DNA of 64,000 nucleotides, taken from positions 1,612,001-1,676,000 of the forward strand of contig CAVZKX010000001.1 of NCBI GenBank assembly GCA_963775975.1. Reading direction: 5' to 3'. Positions 7,952-16,900 of this stretch are shown here, piece by piece. This stretch comes from JANXQG01 sp963775975. Its GTDB lineage: Bacteria > Planctomycetota > Planctomycetia > Pirellulales > Thermoguttaceae. Made by a program: the position numbers and the translations under genes. Below the pieces are notes generated by a model, which was not told the DNA's origin, searched no databases, and saw only the letters and a list, made by a program, of their open reading frames with translations. Numbering within the stretch: the stretch's first letter is position 1; each line of letters opens with the position of its first letter.

Positions 7952-8755
7952 TCACAGCCATTTCTCTCGCCACGGTGTGTGAACGAACCGTGCGGCTTCG
8001 GGGGCGTTGCGGGCTTCCATTTTCTCGCCGTCCCAGTCGAGGTTCTTCTGCGCGCGAAGCGCCACGATGCCGGAAAGGCCGATCTCGGTGAGCTTGCCGC
8101 CGATGTCGAAGTCGGAGAACGTCTTACCCTGGCCGCGGCAGGCGTCGACGAACTCATGGTCGTGTCCCTTCACGCGCGGCAGGCTCTCGGGAATGTCCTT
8201 TGTCGCCGGGTGGTGCAGCACGTCCTTCAGCCGCGGCTCGCCGGCGAGGCGGATCAGTCCGCGGTCATTCCAGTGGCCGGTGGAGATGCAGCCCTTCTCT
8301 CCAATAATCATTAGTCCGGCGTTCGTATCTTGGTCGGCATCGACCAGTGGCTGGAGAATCGTGGCCGCTGGGCGGCGCTCGCCTTGCCAATAGATCGTCA
8401 CCGGGGCCAGTTCGCCGCGGGCGGGGAAGTGATACTCGACCGCGGCCTTTCCAGGCGCCAGCCTGCCGTCTACCACGTTGGTGACGAGCCGCTCGGGATA
8501 GCCCAGGTCCAACGCCCGCAGCGGCAGATTGATCGCGTGGCACCAGAAATCGGCCAGGCCGCCGTTGCCGAAATCGAACCAACTCCGCCACGTCCGGGGA
8601 TGATAAGCCCTATTAAATGGGCGCTTGGCGGACGGCCCGACCCAGAGGTCCCAATTGAAACCTGCGGGAATGGGGTCTTCGCCCCGCGCATTGCCTTCGT
8701 TGGCCCTGACGCCGATGCCCCAATGATGGATTTCGGGGATTTGGCCCAGCGCCGG
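7952..8755 (-). CDS. Gfo/Idh/MocA oxidoreductase, C-terminal part (after frameshift)
   Basis: C-terminal alpha/beta domain of a secreted Gfo/Idh/MocA protein, in a different frame from its N-terminal half. It starts at LGQIPEIHHW and includes PAGFNWDLWVGPS, the WR.WFDFGNGGLADFWCH stretch typical of the planctomycete and Bacteroidetes branch, and the end FVDACRGQGKTFSDFDIGG. Restoring one base near 8755 (GCC GGC GCx CTG GGC) joins it directly to RCVEIIRAGA of the N-terminal half. Confidence 0.8.
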   Translation of the reverse strand, partial: PALGQIPEIHHWGIGVRANEGNARGEDPIPAGFNWDLWVGPSAKRPFNRAYHPRTWRSWFDFGNGGLADFWCHAINLPLRALDLGYPERLVTNVVDGRLAPGKAAVEYHFPARGELAPVTIYWQGERRPAATILQPLVDADQDTNAGLMIIGEKGCISTGHWNDRGLIRLAGEPRLKDVLHHPATKDIPESLPRVKGHDHEFVDACRGQGKTFSDFDIGGKLTEIGLSGIVALRAQKNLDWDGEKMEARNAPEAARFVHTPWREKWL

Positions 8756-9332
8756 CGCGGATGATCTCGACGCAGCGACGCAAGGAGGCACTCGCACTGC
8801 CCTGGTTGCCCAACTGCGTGATGACCTTGCTCGCGCGGGCAAGCTCGCGAAGCTCGCGGGCCTCGGCCACGCTGTGCGTCAGCGGCTTCTCGCAGTAGAC
8901 ATGCTTGCCGGCTTTCATGAACGCCTTACAAAGCGGGGCGTGCCAGTGGTCGGGCGTGGCGATCAGCACGGCGTCGAAGCTGGCCGAGTCGTCCAACAGC
9001 TTGCGGTAATCTTCGTAAGCCTTGGCCGACTTTGTCGCCTTGCCGCCTGCCCGGCGGGTTTGTGCCAACTGTGCGGCGTCGGGATCGCAAAGGGCCACGA
9101 CATTCACGCCGCAGCCGATCATGCCCCGCATGTCACCGGTCCCTTGGCTGCCGCAGCCCACCACGGCGAGATTCAAGCGGTCATTCGCGGCCGTTGAGGC
9201 AGGGTCAGCGCCGAGCAGCACGAGCGGACCACCCAGCGCCGCTGCGCCCAGTGCAGAACCGGCAGCTAGGAAGTTGCGCCGTGAGAGTTTGGTCGAGGAA
9301 CTGTTGTGCGGGGAGGATGGTTTTCGTTGCAT
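8613..9332 (-). CDS. Gfo/Idh/MocA oxidoreductase with Tat signal, N-terminal part (frameshifted)
   Basis: The start MQRKPSSPHNSSST leads into a twin-arginine signal (LSRRNFLAAGSALGAAAL), so the enzyme is exported folded with its cofactor. A Rossmann fold follows with VVGCGSQGTG, the dinucleotide-binding turn, then ALCDPD, ATPDHWHA and CEKPLTHS (conserved EKP lysine). Family members oxidise, reduce or epimerise sugars using NAD(P). After about 8755 the reading turns into nonsense (NPRNPSLGHRRQG), and the real continuation is in the next frame, so one base is missing. The full protein would be about 460 residues. The HAD phosphatase follows on the same strand. Confidence 0.87.
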   Translation of the reverse strand: MQRKPSSPHNSSSTKLSRRNFLAAGSALGAAALGGPLVLLGADPASTAANDRLNLAVVGCGSQGTGDMRGMIGCGVNVVALCDPDAAQLAQTRRAGGKATKSAKAYEDYRKLLDDSASFDAVLIATPDHWHAPLCKAFMKAGKHVYCEKPLTHSVAEARELRELARASKVITQLGNQGSASASLRRCVEIIRAGAGPNPRNPSLGHRRQGQRRQCAGRRPHSRRFQLGPLGRAVRQAPI

Positions 9333-9459
9333 AGGATCACGTGGCGGGAGGGCGAATGGCAGGGAGGGACGACGCGCATGATTTTACTCGATGCACCCAT
9401 GTAAATCTACGGTTTCGTGCGATAGAATAAGGCAACAAAGAGCCTATCCGAAAACCGCT

Positions 9460-9543
9460 TGTAGGGTGGTGTCGAGCGCAGCGAAGACGCACCACTGGCG
9501 TTGAAAACTGGTGGGTCTTCGTCGAACTCGACCACACCCTACA
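9460..9543. repeat. Long imperfect palindrome in the leader of the PLP-enzyme gene
   Basis: Left arm 9460-9496 begins TGTAGGGTGGTGTCGAG and right arm ends CTCGACCACACCCTACA at 9543, with a short loop GGCGTTGAAAAC. The arms pair over about 37 bases with a handful of mismatches. It ends 14 bases before the likely ATG at 9558, so it would lie in the 5' leader or promoter of that gene. It belongs to the same GTAGGGTG...CACCCTAC class as the element at 30881-30972. Confidence 0.75.
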
Positions 9544-9557
9544 TTCAACCGCACAAC

Positions 9558-10769
9558 ATGACATCTCTTGAATCCCCAAAATACCGCACCGGCCCGCAAT
9601 CGCGCTGGTCAACGCTTTCGGTTCACGCTGGCGAGGACCGCGAGGCGAAACCGCGCGGGGCGGTGACCGATCCGATCTTCTGCACGTCGACCTACGCTTT
9701 CACCGATACGCAAGCCCTATTGGATTTCATCGTCCAAAAGCAGCCCCGCGAGGAATACGCCCGATACGGCAACCCGACCGAGAAAACCGCCGAGCGCAAG
9801 CTGGCCATCCTCGACGCTGCCGAAGACTGCGTGCTCTATTCGACGGGCATGGCAGCGGTCTTCGGGCTGTTCATGGCCAAACTGAGCGCGGGCGATGAAC
9901 TGGTGCTCTTCGACGAGCTCTATCAGCGGACCCGCGAGCTTTGCGAGGACGAGCTCAGCCGCTTCGGCATCGTCACGCGGATCGTGCCCACGGGCGATTT
10001 CGAGGAACTTGAAGCAGCGATCACGCCTGCCACGCGGCTCCTGTTCTGCGAATCGCTGACTAATCCGCACTTGAGCGCCATCGACCTAGAACGCTTCGCC
10101 GCCGTGGGCCGAAAGCGCGGCATCGACACGGCCGTGGACGCTACGATGGCTTCGCCCTACAACCTTCGTCCGCTGGAGTTCGGCATCGACTATGTGCTGC
10201 ATTCATGTACGAAGTATCTTTCCGGGCACAACGACGTTCTGGCCGGATCCGTTGCCGGCGCGAAGGCGAAGATGGACCCGCTGCGGAAGTTTCGCGGCTA
10301 CGCGGGCATGAACAACGCCCCGCAGGCCGAGTACCTGCTGCTCCGCGGGCTTAAAACGTTTGAGCTCCGCATGGAGCGGCACAACGCCAACGGCCAGGCA
10401 GTGGCCGAGTTCCTCGCCGCGCATCGGCGGATCGAGCGGGTCTACTATCCGGGCCTGCCGAGCCATCCGAATTACGAACTCGTAAGGCGGACGATGCGGG
10501 GCTGCGCCGGCGTCGTCACTTTTACCGTGAAAGACGCCGATTGGCGGGCGACCGCGAACGTGGTCGATAAGCTTCGTGTACCGCAGATTGCCGCGAGCCT
10601 CGGCGGCGTCGAATCGCTCGTCGAGCAGCCGCTCATCCTGAGCTACTACGAGTTCACGCCCGAGCGGCGGGCCGAGCTGCACATCCCCGACAATATGGTG
10701 CGGCTCTCATGCGGCATCGAGAACTCGGAAGACATTATCGCGGATTTGAAGCAAGCGCTGGAGACGTGA
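9558..10769 (+). CDS. Cys/Met metabolism PLP-dependent enzyme (cystathionine gamma-synthase/beta-lyase family)
   Basis: 403 residues from the ATG at 9558; an earlier ATG at 9501 lies inside a palindromic repeat and gives an unlikely leader. The fold is the type-I PLP Cys/Met-metabolism family: RYGNPTEKTAERKLA near residue 70, YSTGMAAVFG near 94, the PLP-phosphate segment, VDATMASPYNLRP (Asp to the pyridine nitrogen) and the Schiff-base lysine in HSCTKYLSGHND (about K219). Family members catalyse gamma-replacement, beta- or gamma-elimination on cystathionine, homoserine esters or methionine; the exact reaction is not resolved. The gene stands alone, divergent from Gfo/Idh and convergent with a zinc-ribbon gene. 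Confidence 0.85.
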   Translation: MTSLESPKYRTGPQSRWSTLSVHAGEDREAKPRGAVTDPIFCTSTYAFTDTQALLDFIVQKQPREEYARYGNPTEKTAERKLAILDAAEDCVLYSTGMAAVFGLFMAKLSAGDELVLFDELYQRTRELCEDELSRFGIVTRIVPTGDFEELEAAITPATRLLFCESLTNPHLSAIDLERFAAVGRKRGIDTAVDATMASPYNLRPLEFGIDYVLHSCTKYLSGHNDVLAGSVAGAKAKMDPLRKFRGYAGMNNAPQAEYLLLRGLKTFELRMERHNANGQAVAEFLAAHRRIERVYYPGLPSHPNYELVRRTMRGCAGVVTFTVKDADWRATANVVDKLRVPQIAASLGGVESLVEQPLILSYYEFTPERRAELHIPDNMVRLSCGIENSEDIIADLKQALET

Positions 10770-10781
10770 GGACCAAGGTTG

Positions 10782-10857
10782 AATGTTCAATGTACAATGT
10801 TCAAGCCTGAACTTCATTCGCTGCTCATTGAAAATTGAACATTGATCATTGAACATT
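10782..10857. terminator. AT-rich inverted repeat between convergent genes
   Basis: Left arm 10782-10804 and right arm 10835-10857 are 23 bases long and complementary except for two central positions (TGTACA against TGATCA). Each arm is itself nearly palindromic, built from TTGAACATTG-type units. The right arm is followed by a T-run, so it could work as an intrinsic terminator for the PLP-enzyme gene and, read the other way, for the zinc-ribbon gene. Its AT-richness contrasts with its surroundings and suggests a dispersed repeat. Confidence 0.65.
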
Positions 10858-10865
10858 TTTCCTTC

Positions 10866-11396
10866 TCACCTCAACCTTCGCAATTGGCTCCACGGCCTGT
10901 CGGTCGGCTGCGGGTCGGGCGGTTCCGGCTTATCGTGCCGCGAGACCTTCACCGGAACGCCCTTTGCCCAGGTTATGGCTCCGGAGCACTGCGGACAGCG
11001 AGCGACCTCCACGTCCAACCGCGTGGCGCAGTACGGACACGACAACGAATCGTGTCCGCCCAGTAGCCAGCCTAGCCGCAAGATCGAAGGCTCCGATGCG
11101 GGCTCGTTCCAGCGGATTGGGCGGTTGCAATGTTGGCAAATCTGGCCGCGGCCGTCCAACTTGCCCGCGCAGTGCGGACACGATGGCCGGCCGTCGAGGG
11201 CAAAGGCGGCCAAGAGGCCGATTGGCCCGAAAAAGAAGCCCAGCACTGCGCCCGGCAGCGCGGCCTGCCGCGCATGGCCGACGATCCCGGCCGCGATCGC
11301 GGAACTAAGCCAGATGAACCAAATCCAGACCCAAGCGTAGCCAAGCATTGGCGACGGTCCATTTCGGGGCGAGCCGTTTGCAATATAGACCTTCAT
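10866..11396 (-). CDS. Membrane protein with double zinc ribbons
   Basis: About 176 residues if started at ATG 11396 (a longer frame to 11498 has a weak leader). Two hydrophobic segments near the N-terminus (WVWIWFIWLSSAIAAGIVG and LPGAVLGFFFGPIGLLAAFA) anchor it in the inner membrane. The rest carries four CxxC knuckles in two pairs, CPHC with CQHC and CPYC with CPQC, the pattern of paired zinc ribbons. No catalytic domain is visible. Such small zinc-ribbon membrane proteins are common in Planctomycetes without known role. Confidence 0.65.
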   Translation of the reverse strand: MKVYIANGSPRNGPSPMLGYAWVWIWFIWLSSAIAAGIVGHARQAALPGAVLGFFFGPIGLLAAFALDGRPSCPHCAGKLDGRGQICQHCNRPIRWNEPASEPSILRLGWLLGGHDSLSCPYCATRLDVEVARCPQCSGAITWAKGVPVKVSRHDKPEPPDPQPTDRPWSQLRRLR

Positions 11397-11615
11397 CCTA
11401 ACCTGGATGCGTGATTTCAGCAATGGGCGCGTCGCGGTTGTCGGCAGAGATGCGCGCCCCGCCAGAGACAGGGAATTAGAGCACATTCCATCGCTCACGA
11501 CGGCGTATCCGCAATGCCGTAGGTACCCCTTCAGCCAGATGGTACAATGGCTTCGCGCGCTGGGATCTTCTTGTAACGCGCCACGGATATATAAAAGTAA
11601 GGGGAGAACTTCGGC

Positions 11616-12203
11616 GTGGGTAATTCAACCGAGCGCGAAGCTGTAGACATTCATGCCGACCCCGCCGATGCTTGGGTGCGGTCGGTATTGAGCCAAGATG
11701 CCCCACGGGTGGGGGCTTGGTTGCGCGTGCGCTACTCCATCCTTACCGCCGAAGACGTGGAAGATATTATCGTCATGGCCTCGATTCGCCTTTGGAGGTA
11801 CCGCGATAACTTCGATGCGGCAAGAGGCTCATCGCGAACCTGGTTCGCACGTATTGCCGATAACGTGGCCCGTCGTCTCATTGAAAGTGGATGGGCAAGG
11901 ACTAGGTCGCTCGAAGTTCCGCTTGGCAAACTGCTTGATTCGGCGGTGCCCGATAACCGTCCTTGCGCCGATGCCGCGGCGGAAAGCTCTCAGGCAGATC
12001 GAATCGCCCAGGCGCTCGATCGCCTTCCAGAAGCGTATCGGACCATCCTCCTGGCCGACGCCTGTGCCGCGGGCCGCGTCGCTTCGACCGACTTCCTCTC
12101 GCAGGAGCTCGAGCTTCCCGCCGGAACGGTGCGCGTTTATAGACATCGGGCAGTGATTGCCTTGCGAAAGTTGCTTTCAGAATCGGGCTCCGTAATCCCA
12201 TGA
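11616..12203 (+). CDS. ECF-family RNA polymerase sigma factor
   Basis: 195 residues from a GTG with AAGGGGAG about ten bases upstream. Region 2 is recognisable (LTAEDVEDIIVMASIRLWRYRDNF and GSSRTWFARIADNVARR, the core-binding and -10-melting helices), and region 4 follows (IAQALDRLPEAYRTILLADA, then a helix-turn-helix in LELPAGTVRVYRHRAVIALRKLL). It would direct RNA polymerase to a specific regulon. The stop overlaps the start of the FecR-type gene (ATGA), which indicates translational coupling with its probable regulator. The giant PEP-CTERM gene lies just beyond and is a plausible target. Confidence 0.9.
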   Translation: MGNSTEREAVDIHADPADAWVRSVLSQDAPRVGAWLRVRYSILTAEDVEDIIVMASIRLWRYRDNFDAARGSSRTWFARIADNVARRLIESGWARTRSLEVPLGKLLDSAVPDNRPCADAAAESSQADRIAQALDRLPEAYRTILLADACAAGRVASTDFLSQELELPAGTVRVYRHRAVIALRKLLSESGSVIP

Positions 12204-13870
12204 GCGAACCGATGCAGAACGATTCCGAAATGAACGAGCACCGCCGCCTTGTCGATCAAATCGCTCGACTGACCGGTCCGCGAGACTTGGCCGAAGTGAG
12301 CAATGCCAAATTGGAGGCGATGCTCGACTCCTTTTCGGACGCGCCAAGTTCGCCGGAGGAGACTGAGCGGCTTATGGCACGGTTTTGGACCGAACAGTCG
12401 CAGCCGCCCGTCGCGCCGCTTGCCGTGCCGATTGAAAATCTTCCTGCGTCGCCTTTGCCAACCACTTCGCCAGTCCTTGGTTTCCTGGGCAGCATGACCA
12501 ACTCCGGCGGTTCGACGCCGGTGTTTTGGACGCTTCTCGTCTCGGTAGTGGGAACGTTGCTGACGTTGACGATGGTGGTTGTCCTGGCGATCAATGGAAT
12601 TCGCGTACGAATTGATGGGCCAAACGCCGGCGCGAGCGCGTCGGGCGAAGTTGGCAAGCTAAATATTGTGCCGAGCGACAATCGAACCGCCGTGCCTGAC
12701 GAGTCGGCGGCAGGTGATTCGAGGTCGCAACCCGCGTCAGTTCCATTCGGCCACGCGACAGTCGCCCGCGTAACCAAGTTGGCTGCGGTCGAATGGTCAA
12801 GAAAAGACGGTGGCTTGGCCGAATGGGCTCGTGTCGAGGAGGGCCAGGAGATCGGATTGAAATCGGGCATGGCCGAACTGACCTTCGATTGCGGGGCCCA
12901 GATGGTCGTGCGAGGCCCCGCAAAGTTGACCGTGCTCGGACCGCTCAAAGTCAAAGTAGCCAGCGGCCGCTTCACGACCCGCGTTGGCAAGGACGCCCGG
13001 GGATTCACGCTCGTCACTCCGTCCGGCCGGGTCATCGACCTGGGCACTGAGTTCGGTTTGATGCTCGATGACCGCGGTGGCATGTCGGTTGCCGTATTCG
13101 AGGGAATCGTCGATATCGAGTACGCGAACTCGAAACAGAAAGCGCCGGCATCGCGGCGCTTGGTCGCGGGCGAGGGGGTTCGCGTCGGCAGCGAAGGCCA
13201 GTTAAAGCGCCTCGTGGCGATCGATAGCGATACGTTCCCCCGCTTGGACAAGCCCGCTCCGCTGCCGCAAGCCCGCCGCGTGATCGACGCCGTCAGCGAC
13301 AACGTCCGCTTGCCCGATAGCGCTCAGTTTTACGAGATCGTTCCCGGCGGATTGCAGGAAGGCGCGAGGGCCTACGTCGATCGCCTTCATGAATGGAACG
13401 GCGTGACGGCCGAGGGAATTCCCAGGGAACTCGTCGGAGCGGACTACATCCAGATGTTCAATAACGACAAATTTCGGACCGACTTCCGGCTCGACGTCAA
13501 GCTGGCTTGTCCCGCGGACCTGTATGTTTTCATCGATGATCGCGTGCAGGTGCCCGAATGGGTCGCTCGGCAATTTGAGCCGACGGGCTGGAAGATCGGT
13601 ATGCACGAAACGCCGAAGCCCAGAGTGGCGACTCGGCGTCAGCCGCCCGACGCGGCTGACTTTGATTCGGCCAAGCGGATCGACAACACCTTTTCCGTGT
13701 GGCGGCTTTTCGTCGCTCGTGACCAGACGGTCGAATTGGGACCCAGTCGGAAATATGACCCAAAGCGAATCAGGCCGCTGGGACCTTGGAGCCAGACAAG
13801 CATGTATGGAATTGCCGCCGTGCCGCGGCGGGATGCCGGCGCCGGACAAACACCTCCGGTCAACCCTTGA
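12200..13870 (+). CDS. FecR-domain membrane protein, probable anti-sigma regulator
   Basis: 556 residues, start overlapping the sigma-factor stop. The first ~105 residues are cytoplasmic and could contact the sigma factor. One membrane helix lies at about 109-131 (VFWTLLVSVVGTLLTLTMVV). A periplasmic FecR domain follows at about 190-290 (ELTFDCGAQMVVRGPA, GKDARGFTLVTPSGRVIDLGTEFGL, VFEGIVDIEY). The C-terminal 200 residues (FRLDVKLACPADLYVFIDD) form a beta-rich region in place of the LamG domain often seen here; I do not recognise it. In iron-uptake systems FecR relays an outer signal to the ECF sigma factor. The same arrangement is inferred here, with an unknown signal. Confidence 0.83.
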   Translation: MSEPMQNDSEMNEHRRLVDQIARLTGPRDLAEVSNAKLEAMLDSFSDAPSSPEETERLMARFWTEQSQPPVAPLAVPIENLPASPLPTTSPVLGFLGSMTNSGGSTPVFWTLLVSVVGTLLTLTMVVVLAINGIRVRIDGPNAGASASGEVGKLNIVPSDNRTAVPDESAAGDSRSQPASVPFGHATVARVTKLAAVEWSRKDGGLAEWARVEEGQEIGLKSGMAELTFDCGAQMVVRGPAKLTVLGPLKVKVASGRFTTRVGKDARGFTLVTPSGRVIDLGTEFGLMLDDRGGMSVAVFEGIVDIEYANSKQKAPASRRLVAGEGVRVGSEGQLKRLVAIDSDTFPRLDKPAPLPQARRVIDAVSDNVRLPDSAQFYEIVPGGLQEGARAYVDRLHEWNGVTAEGIPRELVGADYIQMFNNDKFRTDFRLDVKLACPADLYVFIDDRVQVPEWVARQFEPTGWKIGMHETPKPRVATRRQPPDAADFDSAKRIDNTFSVWRLFVARDQTVELGPSRKYDPKRIRPLGPWSQTSMYGIAAVPRRDAGAGQTPPVNP

Positions 13871-13940
13871 GTGCGGCTTTTTTCGGACCTAGTTTTCTTC
13901 TCTTTGAAATTGACTCATCTCGAACCTGGGAGTTTCCACG

Positions 13941-16900
13941 ATGACTGCGTGTGTTGCAACTCAATTGACACTTGTAAGAACTTCATTGCTGCGGTTTGCA
14001 ATCCTGCTTGGCTCGCTTACGCTGCTGCTCGGATCGGCGTCACCGCTGTGGGCACAAAGCGGAACCTGGGCCGTAAACGCCACCGGGGCATGGAGCAACG
14101 TGAACATTTGGTCGGGCAGCTCCGCGTATGCCTCCGGGGCCGATCAGACCGCGAATTTCAGCGTGCTCACCGGGAACACGGCGGTCAGTGACGACCTGGC
14201 CACAAACACGATCGGCAATCTGGTCTTCGGCACAGGCGCGGCAACGCTCAGCCCCGCCGTCGCGGGCTACGCGCTCACGCTGCAAACAACCGTTCCCGGC
14301 ACGACGCCGACGATCACCGTTGGCGGCAACACGACGACGATGAGCTTGGCCCTCGCCGGCTCACAAGGTTTTGTCCTGAACGGCGGAGGAAATCTGACTT
14401 TCCCCACGGCAGCTTCCCTTCCGACCGGCCCCGTGGTCATCAATGCGGGCGCCCTCCAATTCTCAGGCACACTCACAACAGCCACTACCTTTGTGGTGAA
14501 CAATGGGGCCACGCTCAACCTTGGCACAAACGCCAACATTGGCGGCACCAACTTTCCAGTCAGCGTCATTAACATAAGCAGCGTCGGAAATCCGACCGCC
14601 ACACTCGGCGGCAGCGGATTCAACGATGGCACCACCGCTAACCGGATGCAAAACTTGCTGAGCGGCAACGGCAACGTCAACTGGGGCCTTAGTAACCTCA
14701 ACACGATCAACGGCAACCTTTGGCAGAGCTACGGCGGAATTGTGAACTGGGGCAGCAATATCAATGGCTTCCGCGCCAGCTCGGGCAACATTACCATTAA
14801 TGCCCAATTCGCGGAAATCAATCTGGGAACGGCAACCGCCAGCTTGAGCGATAAATCCGGCAATACCGCCACTCTGTTTGTCGGCGCCCTTGCCGGCGGG
14901 CCGGCGACTTCCCTGCAATCGACTGTGACTACGATTTCAGGCATGGCCAATTTGTCGACGTCGTGGTCGGGGGCCACGGCAGGCCCGTTCACCAAAATCG
15001 GCACCGGCACGTTGACTGTCGCACCGACGACGGCGTGGACGACGGCGTCCGTCGCCGTAAACGGAGGGACCATGCAACTCAATTACGCGAACTCGCCCAG
15101 CGGTGTTCTGGCATCGACTACCACGGCAACCTTCACCGGCGGGACGCTTTATCTCTTGGGGAATTCGTCCGGCACCAGCTCGCAAACGCTGCGCAACGTA
15201 ACCGTAGCCTCCGGGGACGGACAGATCGCGGTCAATGCCAACGGCGGCAGCGGCACGACATTGAACCTGGGCGGGATCACCGCCACCGCAGTCGGCGGCG
15301 GCTTGAACTTCAACGCCATGCCCGGCGCGGTCGCCATCACCACCACTAGCAGCGCCCTGGTCGACGGCACCTACGGCGGCCGCCTTACTTATACCGACTC
15401 CACCGGCAACACCGACTTCGTCGCGGCGGTCACGTCCGTCGGTTCAACGTCCACGCTCGGGCGCTACTCGAGCTATAGCACGTTCACGGGAACGACCGAG
15501 TCCGGCACGTCGAACTACGCTCTCGTGGGCGACGGCGCCCTTGGCTTGTCGGAAACCACGAACCTCCTGAAGATTTCCACCAACGGTCCCGGACAGTCGC
15601 TAAGCGGCAATTTCACGCTGACGCTTTCCGGCGCCTTACTGTTTACCGGCTCGAACAACTATTCCATCAACTCGACCGGGCTAAATAGCATGTTTTGGAC
15701 GTCCGCCGGAAGCGCGAACGCCGACATTCTCATCCACAACTACGGCACGGGCAGCTTGACAATTGCCGCCAAAATGAACAACAATAACGGCACCGCGACG
15801 CTTACCTTGGACGGCACAGGCACAACCATCCTGACAAACACCGCCAGCTCCTACAATGGTTCTACCTACATCAACGGTGCGACCCTCTCCACCAGCTCCG
15901 CTTTAGTCTTGGGCGGCACGAACAATAGCACGGCGCTGCAGATGTTCGGCGGCACTTTCCAGGCCACACAGTCGTTCAGTCTAAATAACGGCACGACGAA
16001 CCACAACGTCACCATCGGCGGAGGCGGCGGTACCTTCGACGTCACGCCCGGCAACACGCTTACGATCGCCGGAACGGTCGCCAACGTCAACACCAGCAAC
16101 GTCGGCCCGCTTGTGAAGATCGATTCCGGCACGTTAGTCCTCTCCAACACGAACACGTATACCGGCGCAACCATCATTAGCGGTGGCGTGCTCAGCGTTA
16201 CCAGCCTGGCCAACGGCCTGGTCACTAGCGGCATCGGAGCGTCTTCCGCCGCTGCGCCAGCCCTGGTTTTCAACGGCGGCGTCTTGCAGTATACCGGCAC
16301 GGGCGCGAGCACCGACCGCTCCTTCGTGCTCACCAACAACGGCGGCGGCATCGACGCCTCGGGCATGGGCCCGCTTACTTTTTCGGCCACCTCCAGCGCC
16401 ATGATTGTTTCCGCACCCATCGTCGCCACCGGCCCCTTGGCAGGCAGCGGGCCGCGCCTATTTACCCTCACGGGCACAAACACGGGACTCAACAACTTTG
16501 CCGGGCAGATCGTCGACGGGACCGGCGGGGCGACTAGCCTGAATAAATCGGGCCTGGGACAATGGGTATTGTCCAACGTCAATACGTACTCGGGCAGCAC
16601 CACGGTCACCGCCGGCACGTTATCGTTGGCCAGCCCATTCAGTACAAACAACATCGCTTCGTCGACGCCTATAAACGTTGCCGCGAGCAGCGTGCTTAAC
16701 GTCGCGGGACTCGCCAACGGCACGCTGGCCCTGGCCGCCAATCAAACGCTTACCGGGGCCGGCACGGTCACCGGTTCGCTGACCGCCCCGGCCCTTTCCA
16801 CGATCAGCCCCGGCACGGTTGCGTCGGGCAATGGCGGGATAGGCACGCTCGCAATCTCCGGCGGCCTGTCGCTTTTCGGCAATTCCACCGTGAATTTCGG

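Noticed and set aside
9501..9557. ATG 9501 as the start of the PLP-enzyme gene
   Set aside because: It would place the start inside a palindromic repeat and add a serine-rich leader absent from the family.
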